In this document: piece after piece, positions 46,095 to 58,900 of the stretch
How the letters are laid out: every line of letters starts with the position of its first letter
Numbering within the stretch: the stretch's first letter is position 1
NCBI GenBank assembly: GCA_905250125.1
Contig: CAJNOL010000357.1
Location: forward strand, 6,584 to 70,583
From: Rotaria sordida
Taxonomy: Eukaryota > Rotifera > Eurotatoria > Philodinida > Philodinidae
Length of the DNA stretch: 64,000 bases
Direction: 5' to 3'
Program-made: the position numbers and the translations under genes
Notes under the pieces: model-generated
The model's database searches: none
What the model saw: the letters and a program-made list of their open reading frames with translations, nothing else
What the model was told of the DNA's origin: nothing

Positions 46095-47168
46095 ATGTAT
46101 TTATTTCGAAATCTAATGACATCAACGAATGATGAAACAAAGTCAGCAAATTTGGATGATGATTTTAAATTTTCTTTACATAGTAAATATTTTTCACGAT
46201 GTTTAACGGTATTACCTTCTCATACAAGTTCATTAGACAATAGCCGTGTAGCAGTTGCATTTTATAGTTTAGCTGGCCTTGATTTACTTCATTCATTACC
46301 TATATCATTACCATATGAATCAACTGAACTAATTTCATGGTTTTATCAATTACAATTAATAACAGATTCTAGTGTATGTGGTTTTCGTGGTTCATCATGT
46401 GCAGTTACATCACGAACAATACCAAATCCTTATGATCATACACATATAACAATGACAATGACAGCACTTTTATCACTTTTATTATTAGGTGATAATTTTG
46501 AAAATGTTCAACGTCATAAAATTGCATCATCACTTATTCATCTTCAATTACCAAATGGTGCTTTTTTAGCTACATGTTTATCAACAGAAAATGATTTACG
46601 TTTTGTTTATTGTGCATGTGTTGTTGCATTTATTTTAAATGATTGGTCTGGTATAAATAAAGATTTATGTACAAATTTTATTCTTCAATGTCGAACATAT
46701 GAATATGCATTTGGACAAGTACCTGGTGCTGAAGCACATGGTGGTTCAACATTTTGTGCTATAGCTGCATTATCATTAATGGATCGTTTAAATGATTTAG
46801 ATCATCAAAATGATCTTATACGTTGGTGTTTACAAAGACAAAATGAAGGTTTTAATGGTCGACCAAATAAACCTGATGATTCTTGTTATTCATGGTGGAT
46901 TGGTGCAACATTAAAATTACTTAATAAAGATTTTTTAATAAGTATGAATGAAAATCAAAATTTTTTACATGCAACTGAATCAAAAATAACTGGTGGATTT
47001 AGTAAATGGCCTGATTCAACAGCTGATCCATTACATTCCTATTTAAGTTTAGCTAGTTTATCATTAATGAAACATGAAAATTTAAAGCCTATTCATCCAG
47101 CTTTAATTATTTCCATGGATGCTATTGAAAGACTTAAAACAGATATACATTCAAAATGGAATAAATAA
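46095..47168 (+). CDS. PGGT1B: Geranylgeranyltransferase type I beta subunit
   Basis: Catalytic beta subunit of protein geranylgeranyltransferase I, which pairs with the FNTA alpha subunit to prenylate CaaX proteins such as Rho GTPases in the cytosol. A single 357-residue exon (human 377) covers the whole alpha-alpha barrel: CGFRGS near 95, HITMTMTALL near 117, ENDLRFVYCAC near 165, AHGGSTFCAIAALSLM near 214, RPNKPDDSCYSWWIGATLKL near 256 and FSKWPDSTADPLHSY near 302. The zinc ligands appear as Asp262, Cys264 and His314. The start could also be Met8. The intron-free structure of a conserved eukaryotic gene may reflect intron loss. It is the first of three tightly spaced plus-strand genes. Confidence 0.95.
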   Translation: MYLFRNLMTSTNDETKSANLDDDFKFSLHSKYFSRCLTVLPSHTSSLDNSRVAVAFYSLAGLDLLHSLPISLPYESTELISWFYQLQLITDSSVCGFRGSSCAVTSRTIPNPYDHTHITMTMTALLSLLLLGDNFENVQRHKIASSLIHLQLPNGAFLATCLSTENDLRFVYCACVVAFILNDWSGINKDLCTNFILQCRTYEYAFGQVPGAEAHGGSTFCAIAALSLMDRLNDLDHQNDLIRWCLQRQNEGFNGRPNKPDDSCYSWWIGATLKLLNKDFLISMNENQNFLHATESKITGGFSKWPDSTADPLHSYLSLASLSLMKHENLKPIHPALIISMDAIERLKTDIHSKWNK

Positions 47169-47222
47169 ACCATGTTTTGTTTTATTTCTCTTGAGTTTTC
47201 TTTTTTTTCTAATTTTTTTTTT

Positions 47223-47224
47223 AG
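47223..47224 (+). promoter_or_regulatory. Candidate trans-splice acceptor, membrane-protein gene
   Basis: A polypyrimidine run of about 35 bases ends in TTTTTTTTTAG between the PGGT1B stop (47168) and the next start (47238). In a 69-bp gap this leaves no room for a normal promoter, so polycistronic transcription with leader splicing is plausible. Confidence 0.5.
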
Positions 47225-47237
47225 ATCATGTTTCATT

Positions 47238-48290
47238 ATGAATAGACAACATATGATATCATGTTCTCAAACGATAATATCACCAATAATACATGAATTA
47301 ATATTTAGTATTGATACTTCATTAGAATATTTATATAAATATATTGAATTACCATTACAAAATATATTTTATTGTTTTGGTAATATTTCATCATGTTATT
47401 TTCGTCGACGATCATTAATAGAATTCTCAAGACATTCAACTCAGATACTTGTTCAAAGTTATGCAATAACATTTCTTCTATATTTTATTTTATTATTATT
47501 TGGTCATCTATTTACTATTTCTATACAAAATCATTATTTTATTGATCCATTTTTATCAAATAATCGACAATGTATTAATATAAAATTTGTTCGTATTTAT
47601 GATAATGAACATGATTTTGAAAATATTCGATTAAAAGATAATTTTATTCGAGAAAATGTTATTATTGGAGATCAAGTCTATCGAAAAAATATATCTAATT
47701 ATAGTCAACTTTATGAATTATTACATCTACTTGAAGATGATCATTATATGATCTGTCAACGTTCACTTTATATATATGCACGTTTTCATGCTTATTCTTC
47801 CTTATTACATAGTAATTATTCACAATTTCGATTTTTTCTACCAAATTATCCTTCATTTACAATTGATCAACCACCATTTCTTGATTTATGTATTCATACA
47901 TCTAATCATACACATTTAGAACAGATAAAATCTCGTTTTCTTCCATTAGCATCTCATTATTATGCATCTATTAATGTATTTCTTTTTGATTTTAATTTTA
48001 CACAAGTTAGTTTAACACTTTATATATTAAATAATGAATCAATACATCTTGAACGTAGTTCTATTCATACCGGCTGGTTATATGATATATATTCACGATT
48101 TCATTTTTTCAAATATAATTATGCCTTATCAACAGTTTTATTTGATGGTTTATCTGTAGGACAGCATTTTATTGATTATTTTGATTATTTATATGTACCT
48201 TTACCTGCTGATCCTTTACTTGCTTTGAATGAAATGGTTCAACAAGCACTTTTAATATTACCATTATGTCAGTCAACCTATGACACATAA
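47238..48290 (+). CDS. Uncharacterised single-pass membrane glycoprotein
   Basis: 350 residues in one exon, starting MNRQHMISCSQ. The open frame extends to an ATG at 47172, but those 22 codons are a polypyrimidine tract ending in a splice acceptor, so the later Met is preferred. One strong membrane segment lies near residues 72-95 (YAITFLLYFILLLFGHLF). About 250 residues follow, with several N-glycosylation sequons (NIS, NYS, NHT, NFT, NES), suggesting a type II protein with a lumenal or extracellular domain. Family not recognised. I compared it by memory with seipin and TMEM231 and found no convincing match. Its placement between PGGT1B and SRPRA probably reflects co-transcription rather than a shared task. 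Confidence 0.75.
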   Translation: MNRQHMISCSQTIISPIIHELIFSIDTSLEYLYKYIELPLQNIFYCFGNISSCYFRRRSLIEFSRHSTQILVQSYAITFLLYFILLLFGHLFTISIQNHYFIDPFLSNNRQCINIKFVRIYDNEHDFENIRLKDNFIRENVIIGDQVYRKNISNYSQLYELLHLLEDDHYMICQRSLYIYARFHAYSSLLHSNYSQFRFFLPNYPSFTIDQPPFLDLCIHTSNHTHLEQIKSRFLPLASHYYASINVFLFDFNFTQVSLTLYILNNESIHLERSSIHTGWLYDIYSRFHFFKYNYALSTVLFDGLSVGQHFIDYFDYLYVPLPADPLLALNEMVQQALLILPLCQSTYDT

Positions 48291-48450
48291 AAAATGACTT
48301 TTAAATAGAAACAAATTTCTTTTTCTTTTGCTCAAAGTTAAGTTCTACTCTATCTTTCCTGTTTGATAATGAGTCTGATTGACTGATGATAATCTTTTAC
48401 ACAAATTCAAAGTAGTATTATGATATGCATTTATATTCTTCCTTATTTTC

Positions 48451-48452
48451 AG
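48451..48452 (+). promoter_or_regulatory. Candidate (trans-)splice acceptor, SRPRA
   Basis: CTTCCTTATTTTCAG ends 41 bases before the SRPRA start codon, within the 203-bp gap after the membrane-protein gene. Confidence 0.4.
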
Positions 48453-48493
48453 ATCTTATTTCTTTATTTTCGAGCTACATATCTCTTTTCAAA

Positions 48494-51400
48494 ATGTTGG
48501 ATTTTTTCTACATTCTTACTAAAGGTGGACTTGTACTTTGGTGTGTACCATCAACAGCTACTCAATTTATTAAAATTGTTAACAATGCTATTGACAAAGC
48601 TGTCTTACAAGTAAATGAAAAATATTTTTTGTGTCTTATTTTTTTGTTTTTTTGTTTTGTTATTCATTAGGGTCAAGGTAGTGCACAAAAATGGGTTGCA
48701 CCATTAAGTCCTCATCATATTCATTATAAATTGGATAATGAATTCGAGCTTGTTTTTATTGTATGTACATATATATATAAATATATATATGTATATGATA
48801 TAATTTATCGTTTTTAAATAATTCATTTTTTAGCTGGGTTATCAAAAAACATTAAATATATCGTATGCCGATAAGTTTTTGAATGAAATACAGAAACGTT
48901 TTCGTGATCTATATAAAGATGATCTAACAATTGGTAAGATTTATTTATTGTATAGTGGCAGATATAAGTTTACAGTAATTTTATTTTTTAGTTTTCTTTA
49001 TGATGATAATAACTAGCAAGAATCTGAGAAAAACCGATATTTTTGTAGTTGAAAGGATTCTTAATTAGGATTGGCAGATCCAAAGATGCCAACGAAACTG
49101 CTTGGGTGAAGGTCTGTAGAAAATTAGTTTTCTGGTTTTCATTCGAAACTTTTGCGAAAAGGTTTTATTGGATAGAGAAAATAATTCTGAGCACAGCGAG
49201 ACATCTTCGATCTCTTCATGACCTTCCTTCATCGAACTATATTCAAGTTACAGAAGGCCTGAGAAGCATTTTTCTTTTTATTGAAAATTTCAATGTTTTT
49301 TCCATGTTTGACGCTTTGAGGGTCTTCTATAAATTGAATGCAGTTCGATTAAGGAAGCTCATGGAGAGATTAGAGATGTCTCATCTTATTCAGAATTATT
49401 TGTTCTATCAAATAAAATCTTTTCTCTAAAAGCTTCAAATTGAAGCCAGAAAGCTGGCTTTCTGAAGTCTTCGGATCTACCAACCCTAATAGAGAATCCT
49501 TTCAGCTATACAAATATTTTTTCAGATCTTTTCTAGCTATTACGATCAAAAATAAAAATACAACCACTCTAAACTTTTGTCCTTCATTACTTATTGTTTT
49601 TATTTTAAATAGGTGGTTTCAATCGATCGTTTCCATTTCGCGTTACATATAATAAAGTTCTTTCTGATATTGAACAAGAAGATGAAGATGCAAAAAAAGT
49701 AAAACGTGCACCACGTTCTTATGAAGAGTCTGATAAAAAACAGAAAACAGTTAAGATAGTAACTAAAAAAGGTGATGTAACAACAGATGAAAAAAAAAAG
49801 AAAAAACCTAAACAAATGGCAACATCAAACAAACAAACAATAAATGCTGTTCAAAAGGAAGAACTAGATGAAGAAGAACAAGAAGAACAAGAAAAAGAAG
49901 AAATAAATAATGATGAAGAAAAACCGATTGAAGAAACGAAAGACGAATCGTTAGTTAATCAAGGTGAAAAAGAATGTCTTCCTTTAGAAGAAGTTCAACA
50001 ACCAACACTTACAGTAGCTGAAAAATTATCAGCAATGGGTAAAAAACCAGGACTATTTACAAAGGCTCCAGTAACGTACGAAAAATATAATGTTCGTTAA
50101 TAATCGAAAATTTATTTATTTGAATATTTTCAGTAAAGCTTCACCTAAACCAGAGAAAGGTAAACCAAGAAAAGTTCTAGCTACATCAAATGCCAGCAAA
50201 ATTGATATCAGTACGATCGATTATTCAAAAGACAAAGGTGGAGAAAAAGTGGTTAGTATCATTAGCAAGTCAAGCTTTTCATAACAATAATACTGAGAAT
50301 AGGAACAAGAATTAAATGTTGAGCAAATGTCTGTTTATTTCGTTACTCAGTCACTTTATCAAGATGTTGCAAGATTCTCTTCAGAGATCGAAATAGGGAG
50401 AATATTTTGTTTTCTAACCGTAATTTTTTCCTTCGTTACCTCATTACCTCTTTATAAAATGTTTGTACCTTTTGATCATATAATTTATTTGACTACATAT
50501 TGCAAAAAATCGACACAAGAATACAAAAAAACTAGACGCAGGAGTCGGCTTCTAATTCTCTCATTACTATAGTATAAAAAAATAGATTCAAAATTTCTGA
50601 GTTCATCTTCGACAAGAACATAAAATTCTAATCTTGATTCACAATTAGTATCACACCTAGAATACTGTTAAAGAGACCAAAAATAAGTCCAAGATTACTC
50701 AGAAACATCGGCCTAACCATTCCGTTCAAACAATATATACAAAATTTGTGAGCCTATATTCGGAAAGAGCACAAAATTTTAGTCATAACCCATAACTTTT
50801 CATTCATCTTTCCAATAAGTCTAAAAAGAACAAATATTTCATGTTTGTATTTGTATTGTATCAAAATAACATTAAATCACATTTTCTTTTTTAAAGGGTA
50901 ATGGTCAAACAACTATTACTACTCCAATAGCTGATCGACCTGAACAGGGAGATTTAAAAACTATGACTGTCGAGTATGTCTATTTTTATTTATATATTAG
51001 AAATAAACATTTTTTTTTCAAATCTATTATTACAGATCACCTAGTATTACATCTGGTTTAGTCGATGGTTTTTGGTCAAAATTAAAAAAAGTTAATGTTT
51101 TTGCATCAAAAACATTAACGGCTGATGATTTACGTACAGGCATTGAAGCAATGCGTGAACATTTAATTGCAAAAAATGTTGCAGCAGATGTAGCTGAAAA
51201 AATTTGTGAATCTGTTTCAACTAAATTAGCTGGAAAAACATTAGGTTCATTTGAAAGTCTTACAACAAATATTCGTCAAGCTATGCGAGATACATTAGTT
51301 ATGATTTTAACACCTAAACGACGTATTGATATTCTTCGTGATGTTGTTGATGCACAACAAGCACGCCGTCCTTATGCTATTACATTTTGTGGTGTTAATG

Positions 51401-52237
51401 GTGTTGGAAAATCAACAAATTTAGCTAAAGTAATTTATTGGTATTTTTTTTTGAAATCAATCAAAAGAAAAAAAAATTCTCTTTTTTTTAGGTTGCTTAT
51501 TGGCTTAGTGGAAATGATTTACGAGTTTTAATAGCTGGTTGTGATACATTTCGTGCTGGTGCAATTGAACAATTATTAACACATGTACGTCATTTAAATA
51601 ATATATTCAATGAAAAAAATATGCCTATGATTGAATTATATCAACGTGGATATGGAAAAGATGCAGCTGGTATTGCTGCAGAAGCAATTAATTATGGTAA
51701 AAAATTTTAAGAGATTTTTCAGTCTAGAAATGGATGTTTTTTTTTTTTTGATTATTTTATTTTCTTTTTTTAGCTAAAGATAAAAAATTTGATGTTGTTT
51801 TAATTGATACAGCTGGTCGAATGCAAAATGATGAACCATTAATGATTGCATTAGCTAAAGTAATTTTTAAAATTTTTATTTTTCTTATAAATTAATTGAT
51901 TGTTTTTTTTTTTTTTGATTTTTATTTCTAGTTAATTCATGTGAATAATCCTGATTTAGTTTTATTTGTTGGTGAAGCATTAGTTGGAAATGAAGCTGTT
52001 GATCAAGTAACAAAATTTAATCAAGCACTTATTGATAATGCACGTTTACATAGTAGTCCACGTGTTATTGATGGAATTGTTTTAACTAAATTTGATACAA
52101 TTGATGATAAAGTTGGCGCAGCTATATCAATGACTTATACAACGGATAAACCGATTGTTTTTGTTGGTATTGGACAAAAATATCAAGATCTTAAAACACT
52201 TAATGCAGATGTTGTTACTGAAGCTCTTTTAAAATAA
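48494..52237 (+). CDS. SRPRA: Signal recognition particle receptor subunit alpha
   Basis: ER-membrane docking GTPase that receives the SRP-ribosome complex. Ten exons join in phase to 651 residues (human 638): 48494-48610, 48671-48760, 48834-48933, 49613-50075, 50134-50251, 50897-50973, 51036-51429, 51492-51696, 51774-51859, 51932-52237. The N-terminal SRX/longin domain begins [17 protein letters not shown] and includes [12 protein letters not shown] charged Lys/Glu linker fills exon 4. The NG domain has [18 protein letters not shown], the P-loop GVNGVGKST at 441-449, DTFRAGA, DTAGRM at 533-538 and TKFD at 602-605, ending in the conserved KTLN region. All GTPase motifs are intact. Intron 3 holds a foldback element; intron 5 (645 bp) has no recognised repeat. 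Confidence 0.96.
49051..49504. repeat. Foldback element in SRPRA intron 3
   Basis: GAAAGGATTCTTAATTAGGA TTGGCAGATCC at the left pairs with GGATCTACCAACCCTAATAG AGAATCCTTTC at the right, with further pairing inward (AGACATCTTCGATCTCT / AGAGATTAGAGATGTCT). Confidence 0.85.
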
Positions 52238-52652
52238 AATAATCATACTTACTTTAAACATGGTGACGGGAATTTTCTTTTTTTTTTCTTTCTAAGTGCC
52301 ATATTTACCTACTTACTCAATATATATTTATTTTGTCATTGTTTTCCTTATACGTACTTATGTTTTTCTTTATTCATGATTATTGTTGTTGCGTTAGTGT
52401 CGATTACAATAAACTACTTTTACAATTAAAATCAATAAATAAGAGTTAAATCAATATGTTGATGTTAATATAACAGAATCATACTTATTGATTAGTATCC
52501 TATAATCGGGTCAGGTATTGGGGCTCGAAACATGAAAAAACAATGTTTGTTCGAGTCTCGGATATGATCTCATACCTAGTCTCAATCCAGTCATTAATAA
52601 GATCTCGACATTTCAACATATTTTTGCTTTTCCGGACTGCTTGTTTATATAG

Positions 52653-53047
52653 GGCCGTCGACTTAGCATTAGCATCGCATTAATTAATACAAATTTTAAT
52701 ACTTTTGTATTAGAATTAAAAAATTAACTTAACCCTCTTGTGTTAGAATTACAAAAATTAATTTAATAGTTTGGCATTAGTATTACAAAAGTATTAGTCT
52801 AATATCAACGCTTACAGTTCCCAAAAACAGAACACTTATTTCGCTATGAGAAGCTGTTCCCAATAAAAGAGCAAAACTGTTCTGTTTTCGAGAACTATAA
52901 GCATTGATATTAGACTAATACTTTTGTAATACTAATGCCAAAGTATTAAATTAATTTTTTAATTCTAACACAAGAGTATTAAGTTAAATTTTTAACCTAA
53001 TGCAGAAGTATTAGCATTTTCCTAATACTAATGCTAAGCCAACACCC
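52653..53047. repeat. AT-rich foldback element
   Basis: CTTAGCATTAGCAT at the left and ATACTAATGCTAAG inverted at the right. Long inner arms read GCATTAGTATTACAAAAGTA / TACTTTTGTAATACTAATGC, and CAAAAACAGAACA / TGTTCTGTTTTCG lies near the centre at about 52850. Confidence 0.9.
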
Positions 53048-54789
53048 TTATGTATATACAAAAGCATAGGAATGGAAACTGGTTCGATCATGATTGAGCA
53101 ATTTCTTGTACTTGAGAACAGATCAAAGAACTGAAAAGCGATATTATTTTACTAGAAGAATTTATTTTGAATGAAAATTCATCTACAAATGATAACATAT
53201 GATAAAATAATTGAATATATAGAAAAGAAAATGAATTATGCAAACGGTGAATATATATTATCGTGAAGAAAAAAAGCATTCATGTATGTATCCACAATTA
53301 TTATGTTTGGCAACTTGAGATAATCTCTTTTTTTTGTTGCTATCTGTAGAAAAAACTAACTAGTATACTTCTTCATATATAATAAAAATTCGAAACTATC
53401 TGCCGGATGTTGATTAGCTCCGATCCGGGTCGGTTGTAAAAAAGGTCGTATTCGTGTGGGACATTATTGTCAATTAACGAGGGTATGAATTCGAATGGGT
53501 AGATTATAATGAATCGGACTAAATGTAAATGTAATTTTTCTCTCATTTAAATTCCTATAAAATATTCATTTATATACCAAAGGATAAAGAATTGCAAGCT
53601 TTCCAAAACTAAGAACTTCACTTTTAAAAAGAACATTTTATCTTTGCACAACGATCCAAACATTTCTATACTATATATATTCCTACTGCGACACATCGCT
53701 GCTCATACTTTGCAAAAGTATGAAGGATTACGAAAACAAAAGTATTTTGTAACAAAAGATAGAGAATTTTGCCCTCTACTATTTGGCTGTTCTACCCTTC
53801 GTATATCTAAGCTTTACTGGGAAATTGAAAACATCCTTCATAGTGATTTTGGGACAATTTTTCAAACACAAGATTACGTGGCAGGTGAATGTAATGCGAC
53901 ATGTTTTCGCCAAAATTTACAAAAAATCGAGCAGGCTCCAAAATAGATATAAAATTATGTTTTTTTTTTCATTTGTTGTGTCCTGAGTGTTTATATGAAT
54001 TTCTCAATAGTGATGTCACACTGTTCTTTTGCTTTTAGTTCCGCAGTACGCATATAAAGTGTACTTTAATGTGTTGCTTGTTTCGAAATAAAAAAAAAAG
54101 TTCTTTGTAAAACTGCATTACACAATTTTGTCGAGCTTAAAATTCTTCATGTTTTGATATATAGGTGCATATTTTCATTTTCATTCTAGTGTAAAAATAA
54201 TCATGTGATGTAAAAAAATTAATATCCCTATGAATTCAGCGTCATCTATTGACTCATTATTCTTATCTATTAACCAATAAGAAAAAGATGAAGCAATTTA
54301 TTATTTTCTTTATTTTTTATTTCTTCACAACAGTCATTTCCCGGTTTATTCTGTTTAAGCCAAGGGCAGGTTTTATTTTCAAAACTTCATTTACACTTCA
54401 AAAATTATCGCAAACTAATTTAGTTTACATACATATCATTATAAATAACATGTTATTCTAATTATTATATGTTTAATCGTATAATTTCCTTTCAAAGTAG
54501 TAGTGTAGCTTAATATACGATTACATTCAATCAGTCTATTACGCACATCAATAATAATGAGAAGGAGGAGGTATTAAAACTGCACTAGTATTCCGAAAAG
54601 TTTTTCTTATTACTTTAGAAGTTCGTTTCTTTTTACGTAATTTAGTATTGAAGAACTTCAATTAGGATTATCTATGTGTAAGAAAAAATATTTTAGAAAT
54701 TTTAAGACAATTCTTTTTTCAATTATGTTTCATTCTGATTTCTACTATTGAAAATATCATGTCTTCTAAATTTAATTAGTATTTATTTT

Positions 54790-54791
54790 AG
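54790..54791 (+). promoter_or_regulatory. Candidate trans-splice acceptor abutting the NKAP start
   Basis: TTTATTTTAG lies immediately before ATG, leaving no 5' UTR unless a leader is spliced on. Confidence 0.5.
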
Positions 54792-55787
<996 letters not shown>

Positions 55788-55915
55788 AAATTTATTGTAA
55801 TGATGTTATTTGTGTAATTGTTAAATAAAAACTTTCTTTTTCTTTTTCTTTTTTTTTGCTATTTAAGAAAAACAGAGATTTTTTGTCTTTTTTTTTTGTC
55901 TATAGATTTTGTTCT

Positions 55916-55917
55916 AG
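55916..55917 (+). promoter_or_regulatory. Candidate (trans-)splice acceptor, TMX3
   Basis: A T-rich stretch with TTTTGTTCTAG ends 13 bases before the TMX3 ATG, in the short NKAP-TMX3 gap. Another AG at 55904-55905 is an alternative. Confidence 0.35.
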
Positions 55918-55930
55918 TTGAGAATACATA

Positions 55931-58900
55931 ATGAAATTATTTTGGTTTGTGATATTTCTTGTACAATGTTTTATTTGTATTAATGCTAAATGGGTACGTG
56001 ATGTTGATTCGAAAATTGTCGACGAAATTAAACAAAATCCGTCCATTGCTTATTTAATTCAATTTCATGCACCATGGTTTGTTTTTCTATTCTTTATATT
56101 TCTTGTACAAAATGATTTTTCTTCGATGTATTGATATTTTATATTGAAATATTCATATCATATGTTTCTTCGTTTCACAAATGAGATATCGCACAAGTCA
56201 ATACATATAAAATGATTATCTACACTGATGGAGAGATGTAGTTTCACGCTAGGAAAGATATAACAGACTAGAGTTTCTACATGACGATTATTTGAAATAA
56301 GTAATAAATGAACATAATTATTATTCGTAACTTGAGAAAAAGAAATAAAAATTATTACTTATAGTTCTTATTACATTTCTTACTTTACAATCAGTATCCC
56401 ACTGTTTATATTCAACTAAATCCTTTAGATTTATTTTCATATGGCTGACACTGAAGAAAAGTTAATTATTAGTATTTTTTTATCTGTTAGTAATTTTATT
56501 AATCATTGATTAGTTGTAAATGTTGGAGATACCAAGAAATTTCAAAGGAAGGAAGGAAGAAAGAAAAGCGAAATGTCACTTCACAACTTGGAAGAACATG
56601 AATATATATGTCAAGGAAATGCAAAAAATACATCGTTGAGGAGAAAATAGATGTAAAAGGTGAATAGAAGAATTAACGACAGACGAGAAGTAAAGCAATG
56701 GAGAGAAACATTGATAACAACATAGAAAGAAAACAGAAAGATGACGTCTTCAATATGTGTTATTACTTGAATGAAAGAAGTGAGCATGTGTAACACATTC
56801 TATCATTAATAATGTGACAAGAAAGTTCGAACAATGTTGTCGCTTCAAATCTTACTACAAATTCTACAGAAACAGAAATTCTATTTAGATTATGAGTAGA
56901 CGATGGAATGAGTAATAGTTGAAGATCATGAAAGAAAATGATGGGATCAAAGAGTCACGTCATTCTCAATGGAGACTTTATTCCATGGGTATCTCAACGA
57001 ATATTTCTATTTTCCACCTAGTCATCACTGTATAACACGTTTATTGAAATGAACATAATTCCAAATAGAATATCTATAGGTTGTTTTCTAATCGTGCCAA
57101 TATCGGTTACTAATTTAAAAAAATGAATGTTAAAGCGATATGTCAATTTGTAATCTTCAGCCTTGTCTATGGTCTCTTTTCTAAGAGTCCCTCAGTCACT
57201 TTCACCACATATGATTTATTAGTATATAACATGTTTTAACTAACGAGGGAACCACCTCAGCTGTTACTTTCTGATTTCAATGATATTTTGCCCATAGATA
57301 CTACATAGTGTTCTAATAAAAATTCTGAAAGAATTTGGGTTCCTATAGAGGTTTGACTAAACTATCGAATTTTTATTTAAAACTTTACGCATATAGAGAA
57401 CTCAATTAGATTAACTTCCATAAAAATATTCATAAGTTTTGAACAAAGCCTCTTCGAAATATGAAGCTTTCAAAAAAAATGCATGATGTATACACTATCC
57501 ATTGAAAAGGATCTAAATCTTGAAAGTTCCATATCTGGAAGATATTTTATTCAAAACCTATGAAATTTTTCATGGAACCTAGTCGAGTCAAGTTCTCTAT
57601 ATATGCAAAATTTCAGGTCAAAATTCGAAAATACGAGTTTTCCCAAAAACCTGGACCATTTGGAAAAAAGAACTCAGTAGCTTAGTCAAATCTCAATAGG
57701 AACCAAAATCCTCTTAGCTTTCTTCATTGAAATCGGAAATGAGCAGTTGAGGAAGGTCCCAGGTAACTCTGAAAAGAGTGAAGACACAAAGTTTGTATCG
57801 AAAGTTTCTTCGTTTGATATCGAATAGAATACTGAAATTTTTAGAAAATCGTGAGAAAATAAACTTAGATATCTATCGTTGTAAAAATTCGAAATATTGA
57901 ATATTTAATCTCTATTTAAGAATAACGTTTTATCTTAGGTGTGGACATTGTCGAAAATTTGAACCTATTTATGAAGATATAGCAAAAGAAGTCTATGATT
58001 TATCGACAAGTATTGATGAATTTAAAAATATTCGTATTGTACGTGTCGATGCTACTGTTTATACTGATGTTGCTAATCGTTATGATGTACGCGGTTATCC
58101 AACAATAAAATTTATTCGTGGTTCACAAATATTTTCTTATGAAAATGAAAGATCAAAATCAGCTGTTTTAGATTTTTTACGACGTGTTAATGGACCTGCT
58201 TTACGTTGGATTCCATCTATAGGAAAATTTAATGAAATACGTCGTCAACATGATGCTTTCTTTATGTATGTTACAACAAATCATGATGATGATGATGATA
58301 ATTTATTTAATCAATATAAAAATATTGTTAATCAATTATTAAGTCAAACGTATTTCTATGCAACAAATGCTTCAATTATACAACAAACATATTTTTCAAA
58401 ATATAAGACAGATGCTAAATCACAAATATTTGCTATAAAAACAGAAGGATTTTATTTATATAAACCCAATGATTATAATAATAATTTAGAACAATTTATA
58501 ATTAAAGAAAAAGTTGCTACATTTCCACAAGTTTCATCAGGAAATATACATGATTTAATTGTGACAAAAAAAATTCTTATTATTTATGGATTTAAAGATC
58601 AACACGAAATATTTGCTCAAAAACAAAAAAGGTTTTATTATATTATCTACTTGATTCATATATACTAACATAAAACTATCTAGATTTATTCATATACAGT
58701 AGAAAGAAAATGTTTTACAGGAAATCTAAACTATACATAGTGTTTCAAATATTTCTCGGACGATATTCATACAAATTTTCATCAACAATAATGATTGATT
58801 GATTTAATGGAAACTCTACTGGAACTACCAGAGGGGGCGCGGCCAGGACGGAGATTAGGAAAGTGTACAGATTACACGAATTTCGGTCCCAGACCCGAAT

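Larger units (their letters stand above)
52238..54791. other. Intergenic region with a foldback element
   Basis: 2.5 kb between SRPRA and NKAP. It holds the palindrome at 52653-53047. The 100-codon frame at 53644-53946 has no recognisable motif and is not called. Confidence 0.55.

Noticed and set aside
47172..47237. Upstream ATG for the membrane protein
   Set aside because: These codons are a polypyrimidine tract ending in a splice acceptor; the later Met is a better start.
53644..53946. 100-codon plus-strand frame in the SRPRA-NKAP gap
   Set aside because: No recognisable domain and no upstream acceptor; judged chance in the absence of other evidence.
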